Shown piece after piece: positions 37,801 to 46,211 of a DNA stretch of 64,000 nucleotides. The notes below the pieces were generated by a model. The model was not told the DNA's origin, did not search any database, and worked only from the letters and a program-made list of their open reading frames with translations. Position 1 is the first letter of the stretch. The number at the start of each line of letters is the position of its first letter. This stretch comes from Clytia hemisphaerica (Eukaryota; Cnidaria; Hydrozoa; Leptothecata; Clytiidae): positions 834,942 through 898,941 of the forward strand of contig CACVBU010000274.1 in NCBI GenBank assembly GCA_902728285.1, written 5' to 3'. The position numbers and the translations under genes were made by a program.

Positions 37801-38413
37801 ATTCCTATCCTCGCTATTTCTTGTTGTATAAAAAGTAGTAAGTAAGTATATTCATACTCGCCACGGGGGATGGAGCCGGGAGTTAGGGAATCAATCCACT
37901 TTTCTATTAGCGCTAAACCTGGAAGGTCGAATGCTGACAGAGCGTCACACCTACTCTCAGCTCCCTAGCTTACCTCCTAGGTCAGATTACCCAATCTAAG
38001 CTGATCATTCGGTGATTTAGCGATGACCAGGGTTCGAACTCACAACACATGGATTGCAAAGCGAATGCTCTTCCGAATAAGTTTTTTTATAAGAACAAAC
38101 TATATAAGAACATAAGGTTTCGATGGCCGAAATGTTAAGAACAAGTTCAGAACATTTAAAGGCTTTGGGGACTCTAAAAACACCTGATTTCTTATAAAAA
38201 TGAACAAAAATGCTCACAAAATGGGGAAAATAAGAAAGTCATTTTTAGGCTTTTCTCAAAAAGTTAAGAACATCTGAAGGTTTCAAAGATTGTGGATGTT
38301 CTTATAAAAAGACTTACCAGAAGACTATTATCACAGACTGATGAAATCCACCTTGACAGTCTTGCATCATCGTCCGTTGCTGGAATCTTCAAGTGACGAA
38401 AAATACAGAGGAG
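25847..38413 (-). CDS. C2CD5: C2CD5 homologue, C-terminal exons (5' end not found)
   Basis: Seven candidate exons with GT-AG borders: 38413-38318, 37767-37678, 36034-35987, 35062-35016, 32306-32184, 31606-31460 and 26035-25847 (stop TGA). The last three are the firmest: they read TPLRC..EIKKYLGNVNLFLVRE, FIAEVRAIITAHVLALGGNA and AQCLINVSGD, the conserved C-terminal domain of C2CD5. The first two match the region before it (LCIFRHLK...LSRWISSVCDN; CALSHVSFDIEITDEEYLQ). C2CD5 is a membrane-associated C2-domain protein tied in mammals to insulin-stimulated GLUT4 vesicle fusion. The N-terminal C2 domain and middle exons were not found and may lie beyond 38.4 kb. Odd: using both small exons (36.0 and 35.0 kb) breaks the frame by two bases, so one is wrong or an exon was missed. 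Confidence 0.85.
26735..26912 (+). repeat. G-rich minisatellite, left arm
   Basis: Repeats of CGGGAGGCTGAACCGGGAGG and AGGTTGAAATCGAAAGTGGG with a unit of roughly 55 bp. The reverse complement array lies at 27805-27995, so the two form a widely spaced inverted pair. Peptides open across it on both strands are by-products. Confidence 0.75.
27805..27995 (-). repeat. C-rich minisatellite, right arm
   Basis: Reverse complement of the 26735-26912 array: GCCTCCCGCCTCCCACTTTC and CGATTTCAGCCTCCCGGCTC recur. About 900 bp of AT-rich DNA separates the arms. Confidence 0.75.
28223..29389. mobile_element. ACACCCCCTTCTCACAGACC element, long copy with internal duplication
   Basis: Ends ACACCCCCTTCTCACAGACC / GGTCTGTGAGAAGGGGGTGT with flanking TCTGAT direct repeats (28217-28222 and 29390-29395). 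Inside, 28377-28710 is repeated at 29034-29367 with about one difference noticed, offset by 657 bp. It lies in the last C2CD5 intron and has no ORF of note. Confidence 0.9.
29695..29940. mobile_element. MITE, CGACCCTTAGCGGGACT family, copy 3
   Basis: Carries ACGACCCTTAGCGGGACTAA, the TTAAGGGCGGCACATACCGT phrase and the C-rich right end. The left end is not clear. Confidence 0.6.
30360..30588. mobile_element. MITE with GGTCTCCACTTGCGAGCG ends
   Basis: AGGCCGGTCTCCACTTGCGA and its inverse partner (ending TGGAGACCAGCCT) bound about 230 bp; TGA flanks both sides as a possible 3 bp duplication. GATCGCATC sites recur within. A lone end (GGCCGGTCTCCACTTTCGC) occurs at 38938. Confidence 0.75.
31115..31335 (-). 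repeat. Dispersed host repeat, copy 3, uninterrupted
   Basis: The minus-strand relative of 16980 and 19800-20405. It lacks the Tc1-type MITE and so shows the original insertion site. Confidence 0.75.
32451..32545. repeat. AACGTT palindrome family, copy 2
   Basis: A hairpin beginning AGGCACATGGCGTTGTTTCA and ending GAAACAACGTTGTGTGCCAG, with internal TCTAACGTTCA / GTTAGATGAACGTT. Confidence 0.75.
33425..33540. repeat. Palindrome with AGGTCA-type motifs
   Basis: GTTAGTTCGAAACGCAGGTC and its mirror GACCTGCGTTTCAAACTAAC enclose several CTGTAACCTGT/AGGTCAnA phrases. A small hairpin element; AGGTCA half-sites may be coincidental. Confidence 0.6.
34110..34380 (+). repeat. Eight CCTGGATATC motifs, 30-40 bp apart
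   Basis: CCTGGATATC starts at 34121, 34151, 34185, 34217, 34257, 34297, 34331 and 34367, usually preceded by CCC. Two neighbouring 40 bp units are identical; the other spacers differ. Confidence 0.85.
35154..35490. mobile_element. MITE, CGACCCTTA family, copy 4
   Basis: Left end GGGGAGGGGGGGGGCACTCG mirrors the right end GAGTGCCCCCCCCCCC. Inside, GACCCTTACTGTGCACTTT-type phrases repeat three times. Confidence 0.65.
35665..35853. repeat. Long hairpin enclosing a tRNA-like sequence
   Basis: About 60 bp arms (GCCTACACGTATGTATTTGC ... and its mirror ending ATACATACGTGTTGGC) flank the tRNA-Thr-like unit at 35723-35796. The arms continue directly from the acceptor stem: TACTAAACTGAGGACT pairs with AGTCCTCAATTTAGTA. 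Confidence 0.8.
35723..35796 (+). tRNA. tRNA-Thr(AGT)-like sequence
   Basis: A 74 base cloverleaf can be drawn: acceptor GACTGGA/TTCAGTC, D-arm GCTC/GAGC, anticodon stem TTGCA/TGCAA with loop CTAGTAA (anticodon AGT), T-arm GTGAG/CTCAC with TTCGAAT. Internal A and B boxes look intact. One extra base sits between the D and anticodon stems, and the whole unit lies in a long hairpin, so it may be a mobile tRNA pseudogene rather than a working gene. It lies in a C2CD5 intron. Confidence 0.55.
36461..36611 (-). repeat. Acidic ORF repeat, copy b
   Basis: On the minus strand it reads YTFSVRPTISESENLQ, then an acidic stretch with FNFEELIFGKEK and a stop, matching the relatives at 1151 and 56507. The N-terminal portion is missing. 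It lies in a C2CD5 intron. Confidence 0.55.
36942..37007 (+). pseudogene. Fragment of the Cys-rich precursor exon 3
   Basis: Sixty-six bases match the segment of exon 3 of the 40-62 kb family that encodes CKRDVSGTFNKTVLESQ, with very few changes. No neighbouring gene parts are present. It is a stray fragment inside a C2CD5 intron, about 3 kb left of copy 1. Confidence 0.75.
37435..37563. mobile_element. Short MITE with AGTCTCTATGACTC ends
   Basis: AGTCTCTATGACTCCGA mirrors CGAGTTATAGAGACT; related to 25410-25776. Confidence 0.6.
37581..37665. repeat. AACGTT palindrome family, copy 3
   Basis: GCATATAACGTTGTTTCAAC to AAAACGTTGTGTGCCAAC; a more diverged hairpin that ends 12 bases from a C2CD5 exon. 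Confidence 0.7.
37855..38079 (-). repeat. tRNA-derived SINE
   Basis: On the minus strand a tRNA-like head with A-box-like ATTCGGAAGAGCATTCG and B-box GAGTTCGAACCCTGG at 38020-38076, followed by a non-tRNA body. The 3' boundary is approximate. Confidence 0.6.
38083..38308. mobile_element. MITE with TTTTTATAAGAACA ends, copy 1
   Basis: Begins TTTTTTTATAAGAACAAACT and ends GATGTTCTTATAAAAA; the inside repeats AAGAACATTTAAAGGCTTTG-type phrases. Relatives: 39420-39660, and parts near 33850-34050 and 34690-34920. Confidence 0.65.
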
Positions 38414-38489
38414 CTAAAAAAAGCGAAAATTAATCTTTCTCTTAAAATCTCAAACACCATTAGGAAATTGAACGAAAATAATCAAAAAA

Positions 38490-38580
38490 GGCATCATCTT
38501 GCGAAAATAAGTTCCGCGAAAATTAAATTATTTCGCGAAAAAATTGTCTCAAGAAAATAACTTCCCGCGAAAATTAATCC
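38490..38580. repeat. GCGAAAATTAA-rich repeat fragment
   Basis: Several GCGAAAATTAA/GCGAAAATAA units, like the TTCGCG MITE family at 2094 and 18893. No paired ends were found. Confidence 0.45.
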
Positions 38581-38589
38581 CCAAAATCT

Positions 38590-39415
38590 AGTCTTGATAA
38601 TGAATCCGTTTTGTAAACAAATGACAGGGGTTTTATTTTGCAAATTCTTTGTTTTTAGGCCGGCGAATTCAAAAACAAACCCTGTGCATTGATAAGCATT
38701 AATTATAATTTCTCGTGCTTTAGACCGGCTAAATTCGCCGTTTGACGGGCCAAAATAATATGCCTGCATGTTATACTTGTAACGCTTTTTGAATTTTGAA
38801 GAGACTCAAAACGCATTTATTTAGAGTAATTTTCTTGAATTTTATGTTAAATAAAGGGTATTAAATTTTGTCTTCTATCAAAATTTTCAGCTCTTGGCTT
38901 GGTTGAAGTTTTGAAATAGTTAGTCCCGTTTGTAAAGGCCGGTCTCCACTTTCGCACGAAATGAGCGAAAACTTTGAGCATGATGACATTTCTGACAGTA
39001 GAGTGTCACAAAAATTAATACAAATTTATTTTTATGTCAAATATATTTAAACTGTTTAACTGTTTAAACTGTAACTTATTGAATACTTAGGACAAAATAA
39101 GCTTTAGACTCAGAGAACTTTTTTCTTAAGCCTTCGTTCAGTTCTTGCTCACTTTGGGCATGTTGAGTGACGTTATCAAATTGTCAAAAGTCACCTTAAA
39201 TACGACAAGGATCTTATGTGTAAATTTTCATCCCAAAGACCCACTAGATCAAAAGTTAAGGGGTGCCACAGGAAAAGGCCCCCTAATTTTGAACCACCTC
39301 TAAGAACCTAGTATGAATAGGGTTAAGGCTTCACTTTTTCTTGCTTGCAAATGGTTGAAAGTTCCTTTAGGGCTTTAAACCAACGAGGTAACATAATTCA
39401 ATGCATTAGTCATTA
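38590..39415. other. Intergenic or intronic DNA
   Basis: No C2CD5 exon could be recognised here. 38938 carries a lone end of the GGTCTCCACTTGCGAGCG MITE family. Confidence 0.35.
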
Positions 39416-39419
39416 CACG

Positions 39420-39660
39420 ATTTTTTATGAGAGCAAACTATATAAGAACACAAGGCCTCGCTGACCAAAATGTTAAGAACAAATTAAGAACATTTTAAGG
39501 CTTTGCCGACTCTAGAACATCGAACTTCATAGGAAAATGGACAAAAATACTCAAAAAAAGGCGAAAACTAGAACATGTTAAGAACATTATTAGGCTTAAA
39601 GCTCAAAGAGTTAAAAATATCCCAAGACTTCAAAAATTCTGGATGTTCCTATAAAAAAAC
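39420..39660. mobile_element. MITE with TTTTTATAAGAACA ends, copy 2
   Basis: Starts TTTTTTATGAGAGCAAACTA and ends GATGTTCCTATAAAAAAAC, with the same interior as 38083-38308. Confidence 0.6.
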
Positions 39661-39930
39661 CATGTACACGAGGAAGACAACCATGGGTAATTGAAGCAAA
39701 CCAAAAAATTAATTGATCTTTAATTATCAATGACATCTTGAAAAAATTTCATTTGAATAATATGCCTTGTGACCTTGTTGGAACCGAACTTTAACAATAA
39801 GAAAAAATGGAGTCAAAGAACAAGGAAGGAATATTGGGTTTTCTAAGGTTGCAAAATATGAAACCAAATAAAAATTGCTCATAAACCCTAACTTAATTTG
39901 AATCACACGGACTTCCCCCTGCTAAACTGT

Positions 39931-39940
39931 TATAAAAAGG
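39931..39940 (+). promoter_or_regulatory. TATA box of precursor copy 1
   Basis: TATAAAAAGG starts exactly 73 bases before the ATG, as in copies 2, 4, 5 and 6. The conserved leader ATCATCTTCACAGTTC follows and probably marks the transcription start. Confidence 0.8.
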
Positions 39941-40003
39941 CCAGCCGAAGCAAGACTAATCATCTTCACAGTTCTACTTGTCAAGATAACAACTCAATTC
40001 AAA

Positions 40004-41556
40004 ATGAAGATTTGGAAAGCTTTGTTACTTCTCTCCTTCTTGGTCGCAACAGTTTATTGTAAGTAAATACTCCTAACATTTTTATTTCATTCAACCTTTA
40101 CTTCGCAAAAATAAAATCTTTATAGTTATGAGTTACAAGGTGAACTTTACCTTCGTTTGTTACCTAAAAATAGTCTTAATTTATATCAATACTTTTTGTT
40201 CGATAAACAGGCGCTGAAGAATCGTCAAAAGATGAAACACCAGCAGCAGAAGCAGTTGAAGATGAATTAGACGATGAATTACCATTGGATCAAGAAGATG
40301 AAGAAAACGAAAGTGAAAGTGACGAGATTGAACAAGATGAAGATGAAGATGAAGATGAAGATGAAGACGAAGAATCAGAAGATCTCCAAGACCAAGCTGG
40401 TAAATCTTCTCATTCTTAAATGACTTCTGTATTTTTACTACAATTAAACAGCTAGGAAAGGGATTGACAGGATAAAATTAGACAGTGGGGAACACTAAAT
40501 GGAAAAGGCAACTATTGCCTTAACGGGAAATATTTCCCGAACGGGAAGGTTGAAAACTTCCCAAAATGACTAAATTTAACAAATCGGTAAGTTTACCAGC
40601 TTCCCGATCGGGAAAGTGGCCTCTGAGCACTCCGGAAATGCCTGTCGAAAGTTAAAGACTTGTCCCTCTTGTAAAGGAGGGAAAATAAATAATATTCACC
40701 AGGTAGTTAAGAAATCCACCGGGTAATCGCTTTTTAATTCTACTTTCCCCATTCCCAATTAAAAACTTCCCTATTTGGAAACTTTTTTTTCGATCGGGAA
40801 ACAAAAATCTGCTTTGTTTACAAAATTCTATTTCCCGTTCGGGAACGATGAACAGTTCTTGACCAAAACGGGAAACAGAAAAGTGATGAAATTTTCAATC
40901 TTGAAACTATTTCCTTTTCGGGTTATTTTCACCTTCTGCCCGTTCGGAAAATACTTCCCGTTAAGGCAATAGTTGCATTTTTCATGTAGTGGTACCGACT
41001 ATTAGATACTATATTCATAATTTATACACAAACAACCTAGCATACAAAGTTGTAATTCCAATAAATTATCAATAAGAATCATCCTCTTCTTTTAGATGCC
41101 GGACATGTCAGATATTTTCCCAAGAAAAGAATTTCCCGAAAGAGAGTCGATGTTTTCGTCAACAAGAACGTTGGTGAATGCAAAAACACACGCGCTGACA
41201 AACCAAACAAATGCTGGTACCGTCGCAAATGCGTCAAACGTGGAGGTCTCTACAATCGACGATGTGTCCGAGTTGTTGTCCGAAAATATTGCCAATACAA
41301 ATACACAACCACCTGCAAATTCTGCACCAAATATTACATCAGAGCCTGTTATCGAATCAGATACAGCAAGTACAAATCCTACGTCAGATGTTACAGAAGC
41401 AAAGATAAGGAATCATGCAAACGAGATGTTAGCGGAACTTTCAACAAGACTGTTTTGGAAAGCCAGAGATTCTTCAACGTCAAAGGATACCCACACTACG
41501 CTCCACACCCACGCGGCCGATTCCACCACAAACGGGTTCACCCAAAACCATGGTAA
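40004..41556 (+). CDS. Secreted cationic 10-Cys precursor, copy 1 (tail type A)
   Basis: Three exons: 40004-40058, 40211-40399 and 41096-41556, joined in phase 1 at GT-AG introns into 234 residues. Exon 1 is the signal peptide MKIWKALLLLSFLVATVY. Exon 2 is an acidic propiece, mostly Asp/Glu, with a run of Glu-Asp repeats. Exon 3 starts DAGHVRYFPKKR, has basic processing-like sites, then a Lys/Arg/Tyr-rich domain with ten cysteines (CWYRRKC, CKFC and others) and a His-rich tail ending HPKPW. An acidic propiece before a cationic Cys-rich product is typical of antimicrobial-peptide-like precursors (general knowledge); this function is an inference, as I recognise no named family. A shifted frame over exon 3 is also open but is not spliced to the signal peptide. 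Confidence 0.87.
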
Positions 41557-41599
41557 ACATCTCCCAATCAAATCGACCACAACAAAATGCTGAACTGAC

Positions 41600-43900
41600 C
41601 GGACTTGAACATTATTAATATTTTTTTACTACTATATTTTACTTCTAACGTTACTGTAAAATTGATTTTTACACCATCTTGATGAATATGAAAACTTTCA
41701 ACAAAAATTCAATTGTTGCATTTTTTACCATATAACTTTTGGTCTTCAAGAAATTCGAGCGAAAGAAAGAACTAAAGAACGTATATTTCGGTAAAAGAGC
41801 AAAACAGCCTTTATGTTCCAATCCTTTACTATGACGAAAATTTGACTAACTTTTGTTATATGTCAAATTGACTTGGAATTTTGACATTGTGCACGAAATA
41901 TGCAATGGGGCAATATTTGCCACTGGGCTGTTGGTATTTTACAAACTCTAAGGTCCCAAACAGTAACATCAATATAACGTTATTATATACTAAAACTCAT
42001 ACATGAAAATATTTTCAAAAATAATTAAACGGGGGGGGGGGGGGCGGCGTCCTCATAAGCACGGGGTGGTCCGTAAAATATTCAAAAATTAACAACAACC
42101 GTGTGGGTATGTTTATTTGGGGCCTTGGAGTACTGACCCATGATCTATTTTTCTAATCTATTTCAACTCCAACTATTTGTATTAGGATAAGAAAAAGTGG
42201 TTCATCTAGAACTTGGATCAGAGTAAGGTAATATTAGTAGGCTGTCAGAAATGTTAAATTTGGACAGAAGGTTATAGTATGGTGAGCATTTTGGGTAGAA
42301 TACTGAGCATTTTTTATTATAAAACCACGCACTCGGCTTAGATGAAATTTTGCAGACCACCTCAGACCACAGGCTTGTCTGCAAAGTAAACACTCGTACC
42401 TGAAATTTAAGTTATTAAGAAGTAGTTGCTAACCCCTTTCAGAGCCAATTTTGTTATTGTACGTTAATTTGGAGATTAATGAATTTCTCTCACTTGCATC
42501 CTTCAAGTAGAAGAAGTTCCTTGAAAATTAATTTTCTCAATCAATCATAAGCTTTAGTTTAGACGGCTGACTTGTTGCCCAGCCAATTCTAATTGTTAGA
42601 GTAGGCAGACAGTGGACAGAAAGCTGGTAGTTAAAATCTTTGTTTTGAAAAGGTTGAAAAAAGACCTTGTATTGACCTTAAAAGTGGATAATGCATTGAC
42701 TTTAGACAGCTAACTTCATGCCAATATCAATTCAAATTAAAAAGCCAGTAGTTACTAATCCTTGTAGAGCTAAATTTTGTTTTTGTACGTTATTTTGGAG
42801 AGCGTTGATATAAAACAAACATTGTTACAAATGATTCCTTCATCAACTCGATGTCTTAATCGATCATTATTTGAACTGCTTGGTTTTAAGGTATTTCAAT
42901 AAAAAACTTCTTTCATTATCTCCGCTGTTTCCGTTTCTTCAAAAAGGTCCCGTGCAAAAATTTGCACAGGAAAAGGATTGATCCATTCAAAGTCTCGGAT
43001 ATTGGAACTAAACTATCACTCCCCCCTGATATTCAAATATCCGAAAGTCTTCTATTATCATGAATCTACATTGAGTTAAACGAAAACCTGTTCTTTCTTT
43101 AGGTTATTTACAAATTTCTTTTTAACTCGAACCTTTATAACTCAAATAATCTCCCTAACGCGAACAAGTTAGCTTCGCTTTCAGTTATCAATGCCATGTG
43201 AACCTTACTGGGACCCGAAGAGTCGCTTTTTTATCTGTCTACCAGAAGGTACGGGAAGACGGCACTCCTTTTCCTGGCTTGCTCCACTCATCCTTGAAGC
43301 TCTGTATGATTGCCGAGTATCAAATAAGGAGGCGACAAAATACATTTTTCAAATCCGTGGTATGACCTGGCTAATGGATAAAGTCACGACCTTCAACACA
43401 GTAGCCAAATGCCATGGATGGATGAATTAGAAATTGCTTTACAGACTCAAAAGTGTTCAAATTTTTCCAAGGTTTGGAGAATTTTATGTTCAACTTTTTG
43501 TTTTATCCATGAATTCGACCTTTTTGTGTCTTTTTAATTTATATTTTGCATTTTTGTCAAGTTTTTGCTGCCTTTTTAGGAGATTTTCTACTTTTATTTT
43601 CATTTTTTCTAATAATAGAAGTGTTTTACAAGGAATTAATATCGCGCTGGTTGATTTGACCTATATTTGACCTATTTGTTTTTTGGTTAATATGACAAAC
43701 AAGGAAAACAATTAAGTTAAATAGAAGAAAACCACCAGGTCTTTTTTAAATTAAAATTACTCATTCTGCCCATTGAAGAAAAATGTTATTATTCATGGCG
43801 TTAAGGAAGTTCGTCAAGTCTTGGGTTTTTATGATCTAAGATGAGATAAAACCAAATAATAATGGGTAGAAACCCAGTCTCAATTAAACGCCTGCGGACT
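41600..43900. repeat. Spacer between copies 1 and 2, mirrored at 59.6-61.6 kb
   Basis: Several stretches are inverse matches to 59580-61590, for example around 42200-42400 against 61040-61310, and 43185-43440 against 60313-60560. A conserved open stretch with ATKYIFQIRGMTWLMDK-like sequence lies in the latter pair, of unknown nature. At 42030 there is a G-rich MITE fragment. Confidence 0.7.
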
Positions 43901-43917
43901 TCCTCGTGAAGAAATGA

Positions 43918-43925
43918 TATAAAAA
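43918..43925 (+). promoter_or_regulatory. TATA box of precursor copy 2
   Basis: TATAAAAA, 73 bases before the ATG, within the conserved block GAAATGATATAAAAAGGCCA. Confidence 0.8.
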
Positions 43926-43990
43926 GGCCAGCTGAAGCAAGACCAATCATCTTCACAGTTCCACTTGTCAAGATAACAACTCAATTCAAA

Positions 43991-45079
43991 ATGAAGATTT
44001 GGAAAGCTTTGTTACTTCTCTCCTTCTTGGTCGCAACAATTTATTGTAAGTAAAACAATAGAAGAATACATTTTTTTCTCTACTGAGAATCTAGTCTGAA
44101 TCGCAGACCTCTTCAAAATAGTAGGTAGTATAGGAACTCTATAAAGAGCACAAATCCGTTAGTGGATACCAGCAAACTACTGGCGATCCTGTATTCTCCT
44201 TTCCAAATGGTTAGTAGTGCTAACATTTTAAACTTTTTCAATTATTTCTAACAATAGCTTTTGCAAAATTAATCTTAAAAATATCTTCATTTATCAAACA
44301 GGCGCCGAAGAATCATCAAAAAATGAAACTCCTGCAGCAGAAGCAGTTGAAGATGAATTAGACGATGAATTACCATTGGATCAAGAAGATGAAGAAAACG
44401 AAAGTGAAAGTGATGAGATTGAACAAGACGAAGACGAAGACGAAGACGAAGAAGAAGACGAAGAATCGGAAGATCTCCAAGACCAAGCTGGTAAATTCTC
44501 TCGTTCTTAATCAACTTCTGTATTTGTACAAACTAAAGGAAAACGGATTCTTTAAATACACAAACAACCTAGCAAACAAAGATGTAATTAAAACAAATTA
44601 TCAATAAGAATCATCGTCTTCTTTTAGATGCCGGTCATGTCAGATATCATCCCAAGAAAAGAATTTCCCGAAAGAGAGTCGATGTTTTCGTCAACAAGAA
44701 CGTTGGTGAATGCAAAAACACACGCGCTGACAAACCAAACAAATGCTGGTACCGTCGCAAATGCGTCAAACGTGGTGGTCTCTACAATCGACGATGTGTC
44801 CGAGTTGTTGTTCGAAAATATTGTCAATACAAATACACCACCACCTGCAAATTCTGCACCAAATATTACATCAGAGCTTGTTATCGAATCAGATACAGCA
44901 AATACAAATCCTACGTCAGATGTTACAGAAGCAAAGACAAGGAATCATGCAAACGAGATGTTAGCGGAACTTTCAACAAGACAGTTTTGGAGAGCCAAAA
45001 ATTCTTCAACGTCAAAGGATACTACTCACACGGCAAATTCCACCCCAAACGTAGATACCACAAGCCTACCCCATGGTAA
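43991..45079 (+). CDS. Secreted cationic 10-Cys precursor, copy 2 (tail type B)
   Basis: Exons 43991-44045, 44302-44490 and 44628-45079 give 231 residues. The signal peptide differs from copy 1 only near its end (VATIY). The propiece is as long as in copy 1. The ten cysteines of exon 3 are all kept. The tail is of the second type, KGYYSHGKFHPKRRYHKPTPW-like, three residues shorter than type A. Intron 1 differs in sequence from the other copies (it holds unrelated DNA around 44060-44270). Differences from copy 1 in exon 3 are mostly at third positions of this frame, which supports selection on the protein. Confidence 0.87.
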
Positions 45080-45480
45080 ACATACTTACTTCGAATATGG
45101 CATCAATAATGCAGAATGGACCGGACTTAGGACTATGAATATATTATTAAACTTTTTATTTTCCCTGTAAAATTGATTTTTACACCATCTTGATGAATTA
45201 AAAACTCATATCAAAATTTCATCGTTTCTCTATATTATTGCCTCATATACATATTGGTCTAGTAAACGACATACAAAAACATACTTAGGCAACTGACCAT
45301 TGATAGCAAATAGCCTTATTGCTGATTATACTGCGAAAAGTCCTTTGTTTCTCTTCTTTGAAATATTTCATAATTAATAATCCTAAGTAACACTAACTTT
45401 TGGGTTTTAGCCCCTAACTCTTGGTTAAAGAGCTCTCCATAAACTAAAATTTTCGATTTTGAAGTCCGTGGTATCAACTT
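45080..45480. repeat. Conserved 3' flank of copy 2
   Basis: Inverse match to 58100-58509 downstream of copy 5, including TTGATTTTTACACCATCTTG and the CTGATTATACTG region. An ATTAAA near 45144 may serve as polyadenylation signal. Confidence 0.65.
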
Positions 45481-46204
45481 CAAATTTAGCTGCGTGCACC
45501 AAATATGTAACGATTTCGTTGATTAATATCCAGGGTCTCTTAATGTGTGTGGTGATTGTACAGACAGGAAATATGCCTAAATCAGATACAACGGTTTTTT
45601 ATCTGCTTTATTGTTTTTCATTAAAATGTCATTTTAATAAATATAAGCTTTCCTATCATAGTTTCTTGGAGCTGTAGGGACCGTCTGTATTTTTTGACCG
45701 GTCTGCAAAGTACCAAATGCTCGATCGGAGCAACACTTTTTGTTACCAGTCTCATTGATTAAACAAATATGAATCAATTTTAGCTAAATTAACCAAGCCA
45801 ATCGGCTATTACAACAAATTTTCTTAAAATATATGCTTAAGGTACGAACCTTTTTACAGAAAGTTTTGAGGTTTGCAATTGCACCCCAAATTTTTAAGAG
45901 TATTAGAAGGATTCGACGATATTGTAAAATTACGTGTGATATTTGTCTATGTGAAATTATGGAGCGCCGTCAGATTTCGATTATTTTTCTTTGCCTTATT
46001 TTTCAAATGTTGAAATCGCTTATCAAAGAAGCTAGAGGAACGAAAAACAACATCCCTGTCCCGAGATACAGTTCCCCTACTAAAAGAATGAAAATGCGTT
46101 AAAATTCATTTTTGTTTTACTAGCTCTTTGTTGGAATACATATTGTCAAGTTATTGAAAAATCTGTTTATTTTTTCATTCAACAAGTCTCTTTCTTATAT
46201 TAAA
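45481..46204. other. Unassigned sequence
   Basis: Open stretches such as 45833-46102 have no recognisable features. This lies between the duplicated block and the foldback element. Confidence 0.35.
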
Positions 46205-46211
46205 CAATTGA

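Noticed and set aside
41096..41593. Long Ser/Thr/Asn-rich ORF (MPDMSDI...) over exon 3 of copy 1, with equivalents in the other copies
   Set aside because: It is the plus-one frame of exon 3. The signal peptide and propiece splice in phase 1 into the Cys-rich frame, and copy 4 has a stop in the shifted frame while the Cys-rich frame stays intact.
43191..43430. ORF of 79 codons with a mirror relative at 60319-60546
   Set aside because: Conserved because the spacer was duplicated; several indels shift the frame between the two, so I do not call a gene.
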